This document shows, in pieces, positions 15,324-22,319 of a stretch of 22,319 nucleotides of DNA. A model generated the notes under the pieces. It saw only the letters and a list, made by a program, of their open reading frames with translations, was not told the origin of the DNA and did no database searches. Position 1 is the first letter of the stretch; every line of letters begins with the position of its first letter. The translations under genes and the position numbers were made by a program. Source of the DNA: BOG-933 sp037132135 (lineage in GTDB: Bacteria > Pseudomonadota > Alphaproteobacteria > Azospirillales > Azospirillaceae); NCBI GenBank assembly GCA_037132135.1, contig JBAXPR010000060.1, positions 1 through 22,319 of the forward strand, in the 5' to 3' direction.

Positions 15324-15382
15324 GGTCGGATTGAGTAAGCGGCTGGGGCCAGGGCCGGCTTGGTAAGGGTCGGTTTTGGTAA
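15324..15382. repeat. Inverted iteron copies
   Basis: Two copies of the iteron stand in the opposite orientation: GGTCGGATTGAGTAA at 15324-15338 and GGTCGGTTTTGGTAA at 15368-15382. Each differs from the reverse complement of the consensus at two positions. Inverted copies of initiator sites often serve copy-number control or handcuffing, but they lie on the side away from repA. Confidence 0.6.
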
Positions 15383-15420
15383 ATCACCGGGGTGGCACCG
15401 GCGGGGGAGGGCGGGGGCCG

Positions 15421-17766
15421 CTATCGGGCCGTACTCAGCGTCTGTTCCAGGCGATCGAAGGAGCGCTCAAAGTGGTCTGCGGCATCTGGTGTAACCTCCA
15501 ACCGGACGCGCATGCTCTCATTGTCCCGGGCGACCACCTCATAAGGGATGTCGACGCCGATGCCGCTGACGCGGAGGGTGCCATCGCCCTGGACCGTGTC
15601 GGGCACATTCTCAATCCGGGCACCGGAGCGCGAGAGATTGACAATCCGTGCCGGACTGCCGCCCTCCTCTTCCGAGGTCATGGTGCAGGGCAATTCGACG
15701 TCGTAGCGCGGGTGCTGACGGCGGTCGACGTCCGAGGTCGCGGTCCGCACCACCCGGACCAGGATCCGCTTCAGGTCCTCGATCCGGCCGGCGACGTCGG
15801 TGGCCGCCTGCCGGACCTCAGCCGCGCGATCGCCCGATTGCGCGGTTGCTTCGGAGATGTCGTTCATGCGGTAGGAGACCATCATCGCCGCGGTGAAGGC
15901 GAGATTGACGTTGCTGGCGATCTCACGCGCCGCCACCGACTGGGCGTCCATCGCCACCGCGATTTCATGAGAGGTGCGGTCGATGTTGCCGATCGCGCCG
16001 GTGATCTTCTGAACCGCGCTGACCGCAGCGGAGGTGCCGGACTTGATGTCGGCGATCAGATCGGAGATTTCCCGGGTCGACATCGAGGTCTGATGGGCCA
16101 GGGACTTGACCTCGCTGGCCACCACGGCGAAGCCACGCCCGGCAGCGCCGGCCCGGGCCGCCTCAATGGTGGCGTTAAGGGCCAGAAGGTTGGTTTTTTT
16201 TGCGATGTTGTCGATCAGCTTGGTCACCTCGCCGATCCGGCCCACCGAGGCGGACAGGGAAGCGATCGCGGACTGCGCCTCTTCGCTAATGGTAACGGCG
16301 CCGGCGATCACCGCTTTCGAACTGCCGATCTGGGTGCCGATCGCGGTCATCGCTTCGGATAGCTGCTCGGAGGCCCCGGTCACCGACTGCGTGCTGGTCA
16401 TCGTCTGCTCGGCGTGGCCGGCAACCTCGCGGGCGCCATCGGCGACCTCAGTTGCGGAACTGGCCATTTCTTCGGCATTGGTATCCATCACTCGGGTTTT
16501 TTCCGCGACCTGCTCGACGGCGTCCCGGCTTTCCCGCTCGATCCGCGACGCCATCGCCTCGAGGGCGAGTTGCTTTTGCGCTTCCGCCTCCTCCTGATGG
16601 CGGATCTGTTCGGCCCGCAGCCGTTCGGTTTCGAGCAGGTTGTCCTTGAAAAACTGAACCGCCCGGCACATGGCGCCAATCTCGCCCCGGAACTGAACGC
16701 CGGTGACCATCACCCCGGTGTCGCCCGCAGCGAGCCGGCGCATGATTTCGGTGAGATCGCCGAGGCGGCGCGACAGCCCGCGCACGGTCAGCATCACCAA
16801 AATCGCGGTGATCAGCAGCACCAGCCCGACGACGCTGGCGGTGGTAGTCAAGGTTTCGAACGCCGTATGCCGCTGTGATCCCGCCAGACCCAGCAGGGTG
16901 CGGGCGACCAGATCCTCCACCTCTTTCAACCGGTCGATCCGCGCCGTGGTCGCCTTGAACCACTCCGGCGCCGTGAAGCCAAGGGCGGTGCCGGCGCTCA
17001 GATAGTGTTCGAACGCCGCCCGCATCGTTTCGACCTGGCCGCTGCTTCGGCGCACCTCGCCCAATGCCGCGCCGAGGGTGGCCGGGGCCAAGCGCTCAAA
17101 GGCCTTGAAGTTGGTGTCCTGGGCGGCGGAGAGTTCGACCAGCCGGCTGAACAGCCGCGGGGTGATGGTGTTCGACGTCAGCGCCATGTTGCCGGTCGCC
17201 CGCTCCTGTCCGGCCTGCTCCTTGCCGAGCAGCAGATGGAGATAGGCGCTGGTCAGGCCGCTGATCTCGGGACTGGCGCCGACCTGGGTCAGATCCGATG
17301 CACCAAGCAGCAGAGACGCGATCAGATCGGTATAGGCGGTGATCACTTCGGATGCCGGGATCGTCAGCTGGTCGATGACGGCGCGCCGTGGCGCCAGCGC
17401 GCCGAGACCCTCGCGGATCCGGGCCACGGTTTCGGGTCGCGAGAATCCGGCCCCGGGGCCGGTCAGGGCATGATCGAGTTTGAGCCGGGCCTCGTCGGAG
17501 CGCGCTCTTTGGGCGGTCAGCTCCGGGCGATAGCTGGCGCCGCGCGAGCCGACGAAGCCGGCGGAAAGTCCGCGCTCTTTTTGCAGCTCATGGATGCATC
17601 TACCAAGGTTTGATGCCAGATCTGCCAGGAACACCACCCGATCCGCGACAGTCGCGGCTTGATATTTATCAAGAACCACCAAGCCGGTCAGCAAGATCAG
17701 GCTTAGAACGGGCAAGGCCAGCGCGTTCAGGATCCGGAGGCGGACGGTCAGATTGTCCATGATCAT
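15421..17766 (-). CDS. Methyl-accepting chemotaxis protein with NIT sensor and C-terminal PilZ domain
   Basis: A 781-residue receptor from the ATG at 17766 (GAGGG upstream; a second ATG follows at 17760). TM1 is at about 12-33. The periplasmic NIT (nitrate/nitrite-sensing type) domain at about 52-295 shows the family signature IHELQKERGLSAGFVGSRG. TM2 is at about 306-328 and the HAMP at about 328-385. The MA signalling hairpin has the conserved tip KKTNLLALNATIEAARAG then GRGFAVVASEVKSLA (523-557); the usual Gln before TNLL is Lys. The PilZ domain at about 682-775 has RRQHPR and NLSRSGARIEN, which fit c-di-GMP binding. The receptor probably links nitrate/nitrite or a related anion, or energy status, to flagellar bias, with c-di-GMP as second input. 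No che genes are nearby. An eight-A run lies in the tip codons (16194-16201). Confidence 0.94.
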   Translation of the reverse strand: MIMDNLTVRLRILNALALPVLSLILLTGLVVLDKYQAATVADRVVFLADLASNLGRCIHELQKERGLSAGFVGSRGASYRPELTAQRARSDEARLKLDHALTGPGAGFSRPETVARIREGLGALAPRRAVIDQLTIPASEVITAYTDLIASLLLGASDLTQVGASPEISGLTSAYLHLLLGKEQAGQERATGNMALTSNTITPRLFSRLVELSAAQDTNFKAFERLAPATLGAALGEVRRSSGQVETMRAAFEHYLSAGTALGFTAPEWFKATTARIDRLKEVEDLVARTLLGLAGSQRHTAFETLTTTASVVGLVLLITAILVMLTVRGLSRRLGDLTEIMRRLAAGDTGVMVTGVQFRGEIGAMCRAVQFFKDNLLETERLRAEQIRHQEEAEAQKQLALEAMASRIERESRDAVEQVAEKTRVMDTNAEEMASSATEVADGAREVAGHAEQTMTSTQSVTGASEQLSEAMTAIGTQIGSSKAVIAGAVTISEEAQSAIASLSASVGRIGEVTKLIDNIAKKTNLLALNATIEAARAGAAGRGFAVVASEVKSLAHQTSMSTREISDLIADIKSGTSAAVSAVQKITGAIGNIDRTSHEIAVAMDAQSVAAREIASNVNLAFTAAMMVSYRMNDISEATAQSGDRAAEVRQAATDVAGRIEDLKRILVRVVRTATSDVDRRQHPRYDVELPCTMTSEEEGGSPARIVNLSRSGARIENVPDTVQGDGTLRVSGIGVDIPYEVVARDNESMRVRLEVTPDAADHFERSFDRLEQTLSTAR

Positions 17767-18253
17767 GGATTGATGGCCCTCAAGAGGGGGTGGGTTGGTC
17801 AACGGCAGGGCGACGTCACGATGAGGAGACTTTGCCGTCCGGGCGGCCGGTCCTGACCATCCTGAACCGCCCAGGGTTGTCATTGTGCATCGGTCGCCCT
17901 GATTCGCTTTGAACCTAATGTGCGGAGAATCTCCAGCCGAAGATATGGTCACTGTCTCTCAAAAAGTCATTCCTTCTGGAGATATTTTAGCCGCTCGACA
18001 CAAAATATCCATCATTAACTAAGAGAATATATCGGATGGTTAAAGCATTATTCACAGGTCATCTTTTAAATCACCCGCCAGAGCCCACGCCCAAGATTTT
18101 TCGAAAATGTTGGCTAAAGCCGGCAGGTGTGCGGACCGTCACAGCGTTGGTCTCCGGGGCAGGGTACTGTCATGATGGTGATGGCGTGCTGCGAGGTTCT
18201 GACCGGCGCCATGGGCGGTCCGGGGCAGGCCAAAGCCAGGGATGAGGGACAGC
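17767..18253. other. Divergent intergenic region, partly A/T-rich
   Basis: About 490 bp between the chemoreceptor and the 577-aa gene, which point away from each other. The 17960-18080 stretch is clearly A/T-richer than the rest of the window and should hold promoters for both genes, though I cannot assign boxes with confidence. It contains a perfect 8-bp inverted repeat at 17981-18009. A small open frame at 18036-18245 has no family features and is rejected as a gene. Confidence 0.5.
17981..18009. repeat. Inverted repeat GATATTTT-N13-AAAATATC
   Basis: Perfect 8-bp arms (17981-17988 and 18002-18009) with a 13-base GC-richer spacer lie in the A/T-rich divergent region. Spacing of about two helical turns centre to centre suits a dimeric regulator better than a terminator. 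No T-run follows. Confidence 0.5.
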
Positions 18254-19987
18254 ATGGGCGCCGAGGAGCATTATGAAATTCTGATTCTGCAGCGGTCGGG
18301 CTGGATTCTCGACAGCATCGTCTTCGATCGCAAGGCTGCGCTAAGCTATGCCGCCGGTCTTTCGGAGATCGAGGGTTTTGCCGCGGTCAAGGTGGTCTAC
18401 AGTGTCTTCAGTCCCGGGTCCGGCCTGTTTCGGGAGGGGGATGTCCAACTGCTCGACAACCCCGGAGGCCAGATTCCCGACCGACGGGGGGCGCACCGTC
18501 CGCTGTCCGTTCGGGTTCCTCCAGGCGAGGCGGGCCGGGTCTGTGCCATGCCGGACGATCTCCACACCGCCGAGGCGCGGCGGATCATCGCGGCCGTCCT
18601 CGGCTCTCATCTCAATGGCTGGATGATCACTCCCTTGGAACTGCTGCATCTGCCGCAGCATGCTCTCCGTCTGCACGAGGCCGGCACGGTGATGCAGGGC
18701 GCGGTGCAGCGGGCGGCGGTGATGCTCTCGCATCAGGGCGCCGGGCCGGCGGCCGGGGTGGTGAAGAAGCTCTACGACGTGATCGGCGCCGCCACCCGCC
18801 GCCTCCAGGAAGAGTCCGTCGTCGGCACCCCCGATCCCGAGCGTCTGCGCTACCGGCGGCTGGCCGAACGGCTGGTCGGTGCCGGAAGCTGGGCGGAGAA
18901 GATCGATCGCCTGTTTACCAGTCTGCCAGCGCTATCGACCGAGGAGGATCTGCGCCCGGTCGACCGCCTTGCGGCCGAGATGCTGTCTTTAGGCGGGGGC
19001 CTCTCGGCGCTGCTCCGGGTTCATGCCGGGCTGCCGCCGGAGCCGCCGGCCCAACCCGGGGCAGGGGCGGCCGAGCCGCCGCCGCGGCCGCTGGTGGCCA
19101 TCGTCAGCGATCTTCTCGATCTGCTGGACCTCAAAGGCACCGCTGCGGGGGCCGACATTGCGGGGGCCGGCATTCGCCGCCTGCTGGCGCTGTTGCGTCT
19201 GGGCCAGTTGCCCGACTGCTTCGATACCTTGTTGGGCCGGGTGGCCCGCGAACTCGAGGGGCCTCGATTCCTCGTTGGCTCGATCGATACTACGGCGCTG
19301 GATCTGGAGCGCGAGGCGAGGGCGATCGGCGACGTCGCCTCCCGGGTCGGGCTGCTCGCCGGCCGCAGCGGCGGCGGCGCCGAAGCCGCCGTGATCATCG
19401 CCCTCGAAAACCGTTCCGAGGCCCTGTTGCGGCCCGAGGTCCTCGGCACCCATCTTGGCCGCGACCCGGCGGCCAACGTCGCGCTCCTGCTGACCATCAG
19501 CCGTCATCTGGTCGGTGACTTGAACCAGAGTCGGATTGCCAAGCACCTCTTGGCCACCATCGCCAGCGCCGATGCCATCGCTCACTTCGCCAAGCCCGGC
19601 GGCTCGGGCGTGCTCGGCCGGTTGCGCCGCCTAGCGGCCTGGCAGGAGGAGGTCGATGTTTCGGCCTTTCCTGCCGAGTTGCGCCAGCGGCTGATCGATG
19701 CCCTCGACAGCGTCAGTCAGGCGATCATCACCAAGTCCGGACTCTATGCTCTGCTCGCGCGCTCGAAGCCCAACCCAATGGATCAGGCCCTGGCCATCGC
19801 CGATCTGGTCCGGACCCACGCCCTGACCCGGGGTGGAGTTTTGGAAGGCGCCCGCGCCCGCGCCCTGGCCTGCATCGATTCCGCGGGCGGCTTTGAAGCC
19901 TTCGCCACCGAACTGTTCGAGCGTTCGGTCAGCTTCGAGCGGATCACCACCATCAGCCGCTTCCTTGGCACCGGCAGCCAGCCGTGA
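18254..19987 (+). CDS. Conserved-looking protein of unknown family, 577 aa
   Basis: I do not recognise this family. The ATG at 18254 is preferred over one at 18242 because GAGGG lies 5 bases upstream. The first 70 residues (EEHYEILILQRSGWILDSIV, then a helix and AAVKVVYSVFSPGSGLFREG) form an alternating strand/helix domain like a small sensory or carrier fold. A polar/Pro stretch follows (about 68-100), then long Ala/Leu/Arg-rich helical regions (about 105-260 and 278-577). A Pro/Ala/Gly linker at 261-279 separates the two helical parts. There are no TM segments, signal peptide or known catalytic motif. It lies about 140 bp upstream of the sigma-54 activator in the same direction, so it may share a transcript, but a link is unproven. 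Coding-type codon usage and length make it a real gene. Confidence 0.8.
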   Translation: MGAEEHYEILILQRSGWILDSIVFDRKAALSYAAGLSEIEGFAAVKVVYSVFSPGSGLFREGDVQLLDNPGGQIPDRRGAHRPLSVRVPPGEAGRVCAMPDDLHTAEARRIIAAVLGSHLNGWMITPLELLHLPQHALRLHEAGTVMQGAVQRAAVMLSHQGAGPAAGVVKKLYDVIGAATRRLQEESVVGTPDPERLRYRRLAERLVGAGSWAEKIDRLFTSLPALSTEEDLRPVDRLAAEMLSLGGGLSALLRVHAGLPPEPPAQPGAGAAEPPPRPLVAIVSDLLDLLDLKGTAAGADIAGAGIRRLLALLRLGQLPDCFDTLLGRVARELEGPRFLVGSIDTTALDLEREARAIGDVASRVGLLAGRSGGGAEAAVIIALENRSEALLRPEVLGTHLGRDPAANVALLLTISRHLVGDLNQSRIAKHLLATIASADAIAHFAKPGGSGVLGRLRRLAAWQEEVDVSAFPAELRQRLIDALDSVSQAIITKSGLYALLARSKPNPMDQALAIADLVRTHALTRGGVLEGARARALACIDSAGGFEAFATELFERSVSFERITTISRFLGTGSQP

Positions 19988-20128
19988 GCTTGGCCGGCCG
20001 GGGGCGGGCAGGGGGAGGGGGGATCGAACCGGTGCTGGCAAAAGACCGGGCCGGCCGCCGTTTGCCTCTTGCCCTCGACGAACCGGGGCTGGCATGCTGA
20101 AGCGCCGGAGTTCGGCGGGGCGCGTCTC

Positions 20129-21562
20129 ATGACCCTGATCAATCATTTTCGGCACGACTATGACCGGATTGTCCGCATCGCCATGCAGTCGCTGTTCGAG
20201 CGGCTCGATGCCCTGTGCGAAGGGGCGATTGCGGTTGATCGCAATGCGCGCATTTGCTGGATCAACGATAAGTATGCGCACCGGCTGGGCCTGAGCAGTC
20301 CGGCCGACGCCCTCGGGCGCGAAGTCGAGGAGGTGATCCCCAACAGCCTGATGCGCGACGTGGTGCGGACCGGCGAGCCGATCATCCTCGACATCATGGA
20401 GTTTGGCGACGAGTCCTTTGTCGTCACGCGCATGCCGCTGCGCGACGAGACCAACGAGCTGATCGGTGCGATCGGTTTCGTACTTTACGACCGCCTGCAC
20501 CACCTTAAGCCGCTGGTTGGCAAATTCGCGGCGCTTCAGGCCGAGTTGCTGCGCGCCCGCCAGAAGCTGGCCGGTCAGCGCTGCGCCCGCTTCACCTTTT
20601 CCGACCTGATCGGCAGTCATCCCGTGTTCCTGGAAACCAAGCGCCAAGCCCTCCGGGCGGCCCAACTCGACACCACGGTGCTGCTGCTCGGCGAGACCGG
20701 CACCGGCAAGGAAATGCTGGCCCAGGCGATCCATGCCGCCTCGGTGCGGGCGGCCCGGCCCTTCATCGGCGTCAATGTCGCGGCGGTTCCGGAAACTCTC
20801 CTTGAGTCCGAATTCTTCGGTACCGCGCCGGGCGCCTTTACCGGCGCCGACCGCCGTGGCCGCGATGGCAAGTTCGTGCTCGCTGATGGCGGTACCCTCT
20901 TCCTCGATGAAATCGGCGACATGCCGCTGCATCTTCAGGCCAAGCTGTTGCGGGTGCTCCAAGAGCAGGAGATCGAGCCGCTGGGCTCGAATCGGATGAC
21001 CCGGGTCGATGTCCGGGTGATCGCGGCCACCGGCGTCGATCTCGCCCGGCGGGTGGCCGACGGCCTGTTCCGCTCCGACCTGTATTACCGCCTCAACGTG
21101 CTGCCGATCCGGCTGCCGGCATTGCGCGACCGGCTCTCTGACCTTGAAGCCCTGTGCGCCCACCTGATGGGCCAGATCGCGCTCCGTACCGGTTTTCCCC
21201 AGCGGGATCTCGGGGCTGCGGTGACCGCGCATCTTTCGGCCTACGACTGGCCGGGCAATGTTCGGGAATTGCGCAATGTTCTGGAGCAGGTTGTGATGCT
21301 GACCGACAGCACCTGTCTGACCGCGGCGGATTTCGCGGCGGTGCTGCCGCAATCGGCGGTGCCGGTTGCGCCGCCGCCGCCGTCGGAGTTGCCGGAGGGG
21401 GCGGCGAGGCCGCTGGCTGAGGTGGTCGCCGAGACCGAGCGCGCGGCGATTCTGGCGGCGCTCGCGGCGTGCCGGGGCCGCAAGGCGGCGGCGGCGGCCC
21501 GGCTCGGCATCTCCCGGGCCACGCTCTACCAAAAGATCGCGACACTGGGTTTGACTGTCTGA
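20129..21562 (+). CDS. Sigma-54-dependent transcriptional activator (PAS-AAA-Fis), HbcR-like
   Basis: A 477-residue enhancer-binding protein. The ATG at 20129 is chosen because the PAS begins soon after; the RBS is weak (GGCGGGG). An N-terminal PAS lies at about 20-120 (GAIAVDRNARICWINDKY). The AAA+ domain at about 158-390 has Walker A GETGTGKE (188-195), the sigma-54 contact loop GAFTGA (235-240), Walker B GGTLFLDEIG, likely Arg finger residues in RSDLYYRLN (315-323) and WPGNVREL. A Fis-type HTH spans about 432-474 (AAAARLGISRATLYQK). The protein should be fully able to remodel sigma-54 polymerase. The downstream GntP-like permease with a consensus -24/-12 promoter and three dyads is its clear target. 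This arrangement resembles the HbcR-controlled 3-hydroxybutyrate locus of Pseudomonas, so a hydroxyacid ligand for the PAS is a fair guess. Confidence 0.93.
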   Translation: MTLINHFRHDYDRIVRIAMQSLFERLDALCEGAIAVDRNARICWINDKYAHRLGLSSPADALGREVEEVIPNSLMRDVVRTGEPIILDIMEFGDESFVVTRMPLRDETNELIGAIGFVLYDRLHHLKPLVGKFAALQAELLRARQKLAGQRCARFTFSDLIGSHPVFLETKRQALRAAQLDTTVLLLGETGTGKEMLAQAIHAASVRAARPFIGVNVAAVPETLLESEFFGTAPGAFTGADRRGRDGKFVLADGGTLFLDEIGDMPLHLQAKLLRVLQEQEIEPLGSNRMTRVDVRVIAATGVDLARRVADGLFRSDLYYRLNVLPIRLPALRDRLSDLEALCAHLMGQIALRTGFPQRDLGAAVTAHLSAYDWPGNVRELRNVLEQVVMLTDSTCLTAADFAAVLPQSAVPVAPPPPSELPEGAARPLAEVVAETERAAILAALAACRGRKAAAAARLGISRATLYQKIATLGLTV

Positions 21563-21627
21563 ATGATCGGACGCTGTCTGGATTATTGGACAGCGTCCGG
21601 CGCCGGTCTTGTCCGGATTTCCGGACA
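21556..21627. promoter_or_regulatory. Three tandem dyad operators (putative enhancer/UAS)
   Basis: Three related 18-bp dyads: TGTCTGAATGATCGGACG (21556-21573, overlapping the regulator's stop codon), TGTCTGGATTATTGGACA (21575-21592) and TGTCCGGATTTCCGGACA (21610-21627). Half-sites are TGTCYG and GGACA. Centres are 19 and 35 bp apart, and the last lies 57 bp before the -24 box. This is the usual place and number for sites of a sigma-54 activator. The middle dyad is also nested in a perfect 11-bp inverted repeat (21568-21578 with 21589-21599) that could act as a weak terminator of the regulator mRNA. Confidence 0.8.
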
Positions 21628-21684
21628 GAGCGCCAAGCGGAGAAAAATTCCCTTTATGGTCAAGGGGATGGCGGGGGAGGGTGC

Positions 21685-21700
21685 TGGCACGGCTCTTGCT
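21685..21700 (+). promoter_or_regulatory. Consensus sigma-54 (-24/-12) promoter of the permease
   Basis: TGGCACGGCTCTTGCT matches the sigma-54 consensus TGGCACG-N4-TTGCW at every defined base. GG of the -24 and GC of the -12 element are 12 bp apart start to start. Transcription should begin near 21711, giving a leader of about 40 nt to the permease ATG at 21753. Confidence 0.9.
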
Positions 21701-21752
21701 GGAGCTTATCCGACAAGAGCATGAATTTTAACCATCCTTGGGAGGATGCCGA

Positions 21753-22319
21753 ATGTTGAGTTTTTTGATCTGTCTGGCGTCGCTGTGCTTTCTGATGTTC
21801 GTGGCATACCGGGGCTTCAGCGTCATTCTTTTTGCGCCCATTGCGGCGCTGGGAGCGGTGCTGCTGACCGACCCGTCGGCGGTGTTGCCGGTCTATAGCG
21901 GCCTCTTCATGGACAAGATGGTCATCTTCGTGAAGCTGTATTTCCCGGTGTTCATGCTGGGGGCGCTCTTCGGCAAGGTGATCGAGCTGTCCGGGTTCGC
22001 CCGCTCGATCGTCGGGTCGGTGATCAAGGCGGTGGGCAGCGAGCGGGCGGTGCTGTCGATTGTGTTGGTCGGTGGCCTGCTGACTTACGGCGGCGTCTCT
22101 TTGTTCGTGGTGGTGTTTGCTGTCTACCCGTTCGCGGCCGAGATGTTCCGTCAAGGCGACATTCCAAAGCGGCTCATTCCCGGCACCATCGCGCTCGGCG
22201 CCTTTACCTTCACCATGGATTCGCTGCCGGGCACACCGCAGATCCAGAACATCATTCCCACCACCTTCCATGCCTATCCGGTTAAGACATACACCCACTA
22301 CATGTGGGATGTATCCAGT
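21753..22319 (+). CDS. GntP-family permease, N-terminal part (cut by window edge)
   Basis: An open frame of 189 codons runs off the right edge. The ATG at 21753 has GGAGG 7 bases upstream. Residues 1-40 and 60-135 are hydrophobic TM segments. The pattern MVIFVKLYFPVFMLGALFGK (56-75), LLTYGGVSLFVVVFAVYPFA (109-128) and FTFTMDSLPGTPQIQNIIPTT (from about 150) is typical of GntP/hydroxybutyrate-type permeases, which carry gluconate, hydroxybutyrate or similar organic acids with H+. The sigma-54 promoter and activator upstream fit an inducible uptake system, most like 3-hydroxybutyrate loci. From about residue 172 onward the sequence (HAYPVKTYTHYMWDVSS) departs from the family pattern, which normally continues with FFGT-like residues, so the gene may be interrupted or the end of the sequence chimeric. 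Confidence 0.85.
   Translation, partial: MLSFLICLASLCFLMFVAYRGFSVILFAPIAALGAVLLTDPSAVLPVYSGLFMDKMVIFVKLYFPVFMLGALFGKVIELSGFARSIVGSVIKAVGSERAVLSIVLVGGLLTYGGVSLFVVVFAVYPFAAEMFRQGDIPKRLIPGTIALGAFTFTMDSLPGTPQIQNIIPTTFHAYPVKTYTHYMWDVSS

Larger units (their letters stand above)
15060..15390. other. Putative plasmid origin of replication (oriV) upstream of repA
   Basis: The intergenic region between repA and the chemoreceptor gene carries four direct and two inverted copies of a 15-bp motif. Short A/T-rich patches lie between them (about 15087-15104 and 15223-15228), contrasting with the GC-rich surroundings. Iterons next to an initiator gene are the standard layout of theta-replicating iteron plasmids. 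No clear DnaA box was identified by eye. Confidence 0.7.

Noticed and set aside
18036..18245. 69-codon plus-strand frame before the 577-aa gene
   Set aside because: No RBS of note, mixed composition, no recognisable motif; it runs through the likely promoter region.
19631..21532. Long minus-strand open frame (633 codons) opposite the unknown gene and the sigma-54 activator
   Set aside because: It spans two genuine plus-strand genes and their gap, has Arg/Gln-rich low-complexity content and no RBS or motif.
1..22319. CRISPR arrays, tRNA/rRNA genes, complete insertion sequences
   Set aside because: No regularly spaced repeats, no cloverleaf or rRNA-like stretches and no transposase frames were seen in the window. 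The only repeat array is the iteron set, whose spacing and position by repA fit an origin.

Overview
GC-rich DNA with dense signalling genes (hybrid kinases, a chemoreceptor ending in PilZ, TspO, a sigma-54 activator) points to an alphaproteobacterium, most likely of the Rhodospirillales (Magnetospirillum/Phaeospirillum/Azospirillum-like). This placement rests on gene content and codon style, not on a marker gene. A plasmid-type replication/partition block in the middle suggests that the window comes from a plasmid or chromid, or from a chromosome carrying an integrated plasmid.

Layout. (1) 483-4780: a membrane hybrid histidine kinase with PAS, HisKA, HATPase, REC and HPt, followed at once by a response regulator with an unrecognised helical C-terminus. 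(2) 4927-10398: a second signalling operon with an orphan periplasmic solute-binding protein, a 1343-aa hybrid kinase and TspO. The C-terminal third of the large kinase is a second, decayed kinase-type ATPase plus REC that closely resembles the end of the kinase in block 1. (3) 10388-11110: a small ribbon-helix-helix protein with a good sigma-70 promoter, divergent from parA. (4) 11111-15390: replicon block with parA and a DUF3102-like gene in one direction. In the other direction lie a helicase-loader-like gene, a winged-helix replication protein and RepA, preceded by an iteron array (four direct and two inverted copies). (5) 15421-17766: chemoreceptor NIT-HAMP-MA-PilZ. (6) 18254-22319: a 577-aa protein of unknown family, a PAS-AAA-Fis sigma-54 activator, three tandem dyads, a consensus -24/-12 promoter and the start of a GntP-type permease. 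The last group resembles the sigma-54-controlled hydroxybutyrate uptake loci of other proteobacteria.

How it works together (inference): blocks 1, 2 and 5 sense extracytoplasmic or redox cues through phosphorelay and chemotaxis. Block 4 maintains the replicon. Block 6 is an inducible organic-acid uptake unit. The observations most worth following are the duplicated pseudo-kinase module, the SBP-kinase-TspO operon, the iteron origin, the three-dyad enhancer with sigma-54 promoter, and an odd sequence at the right edge that breaks the permease family pattern.
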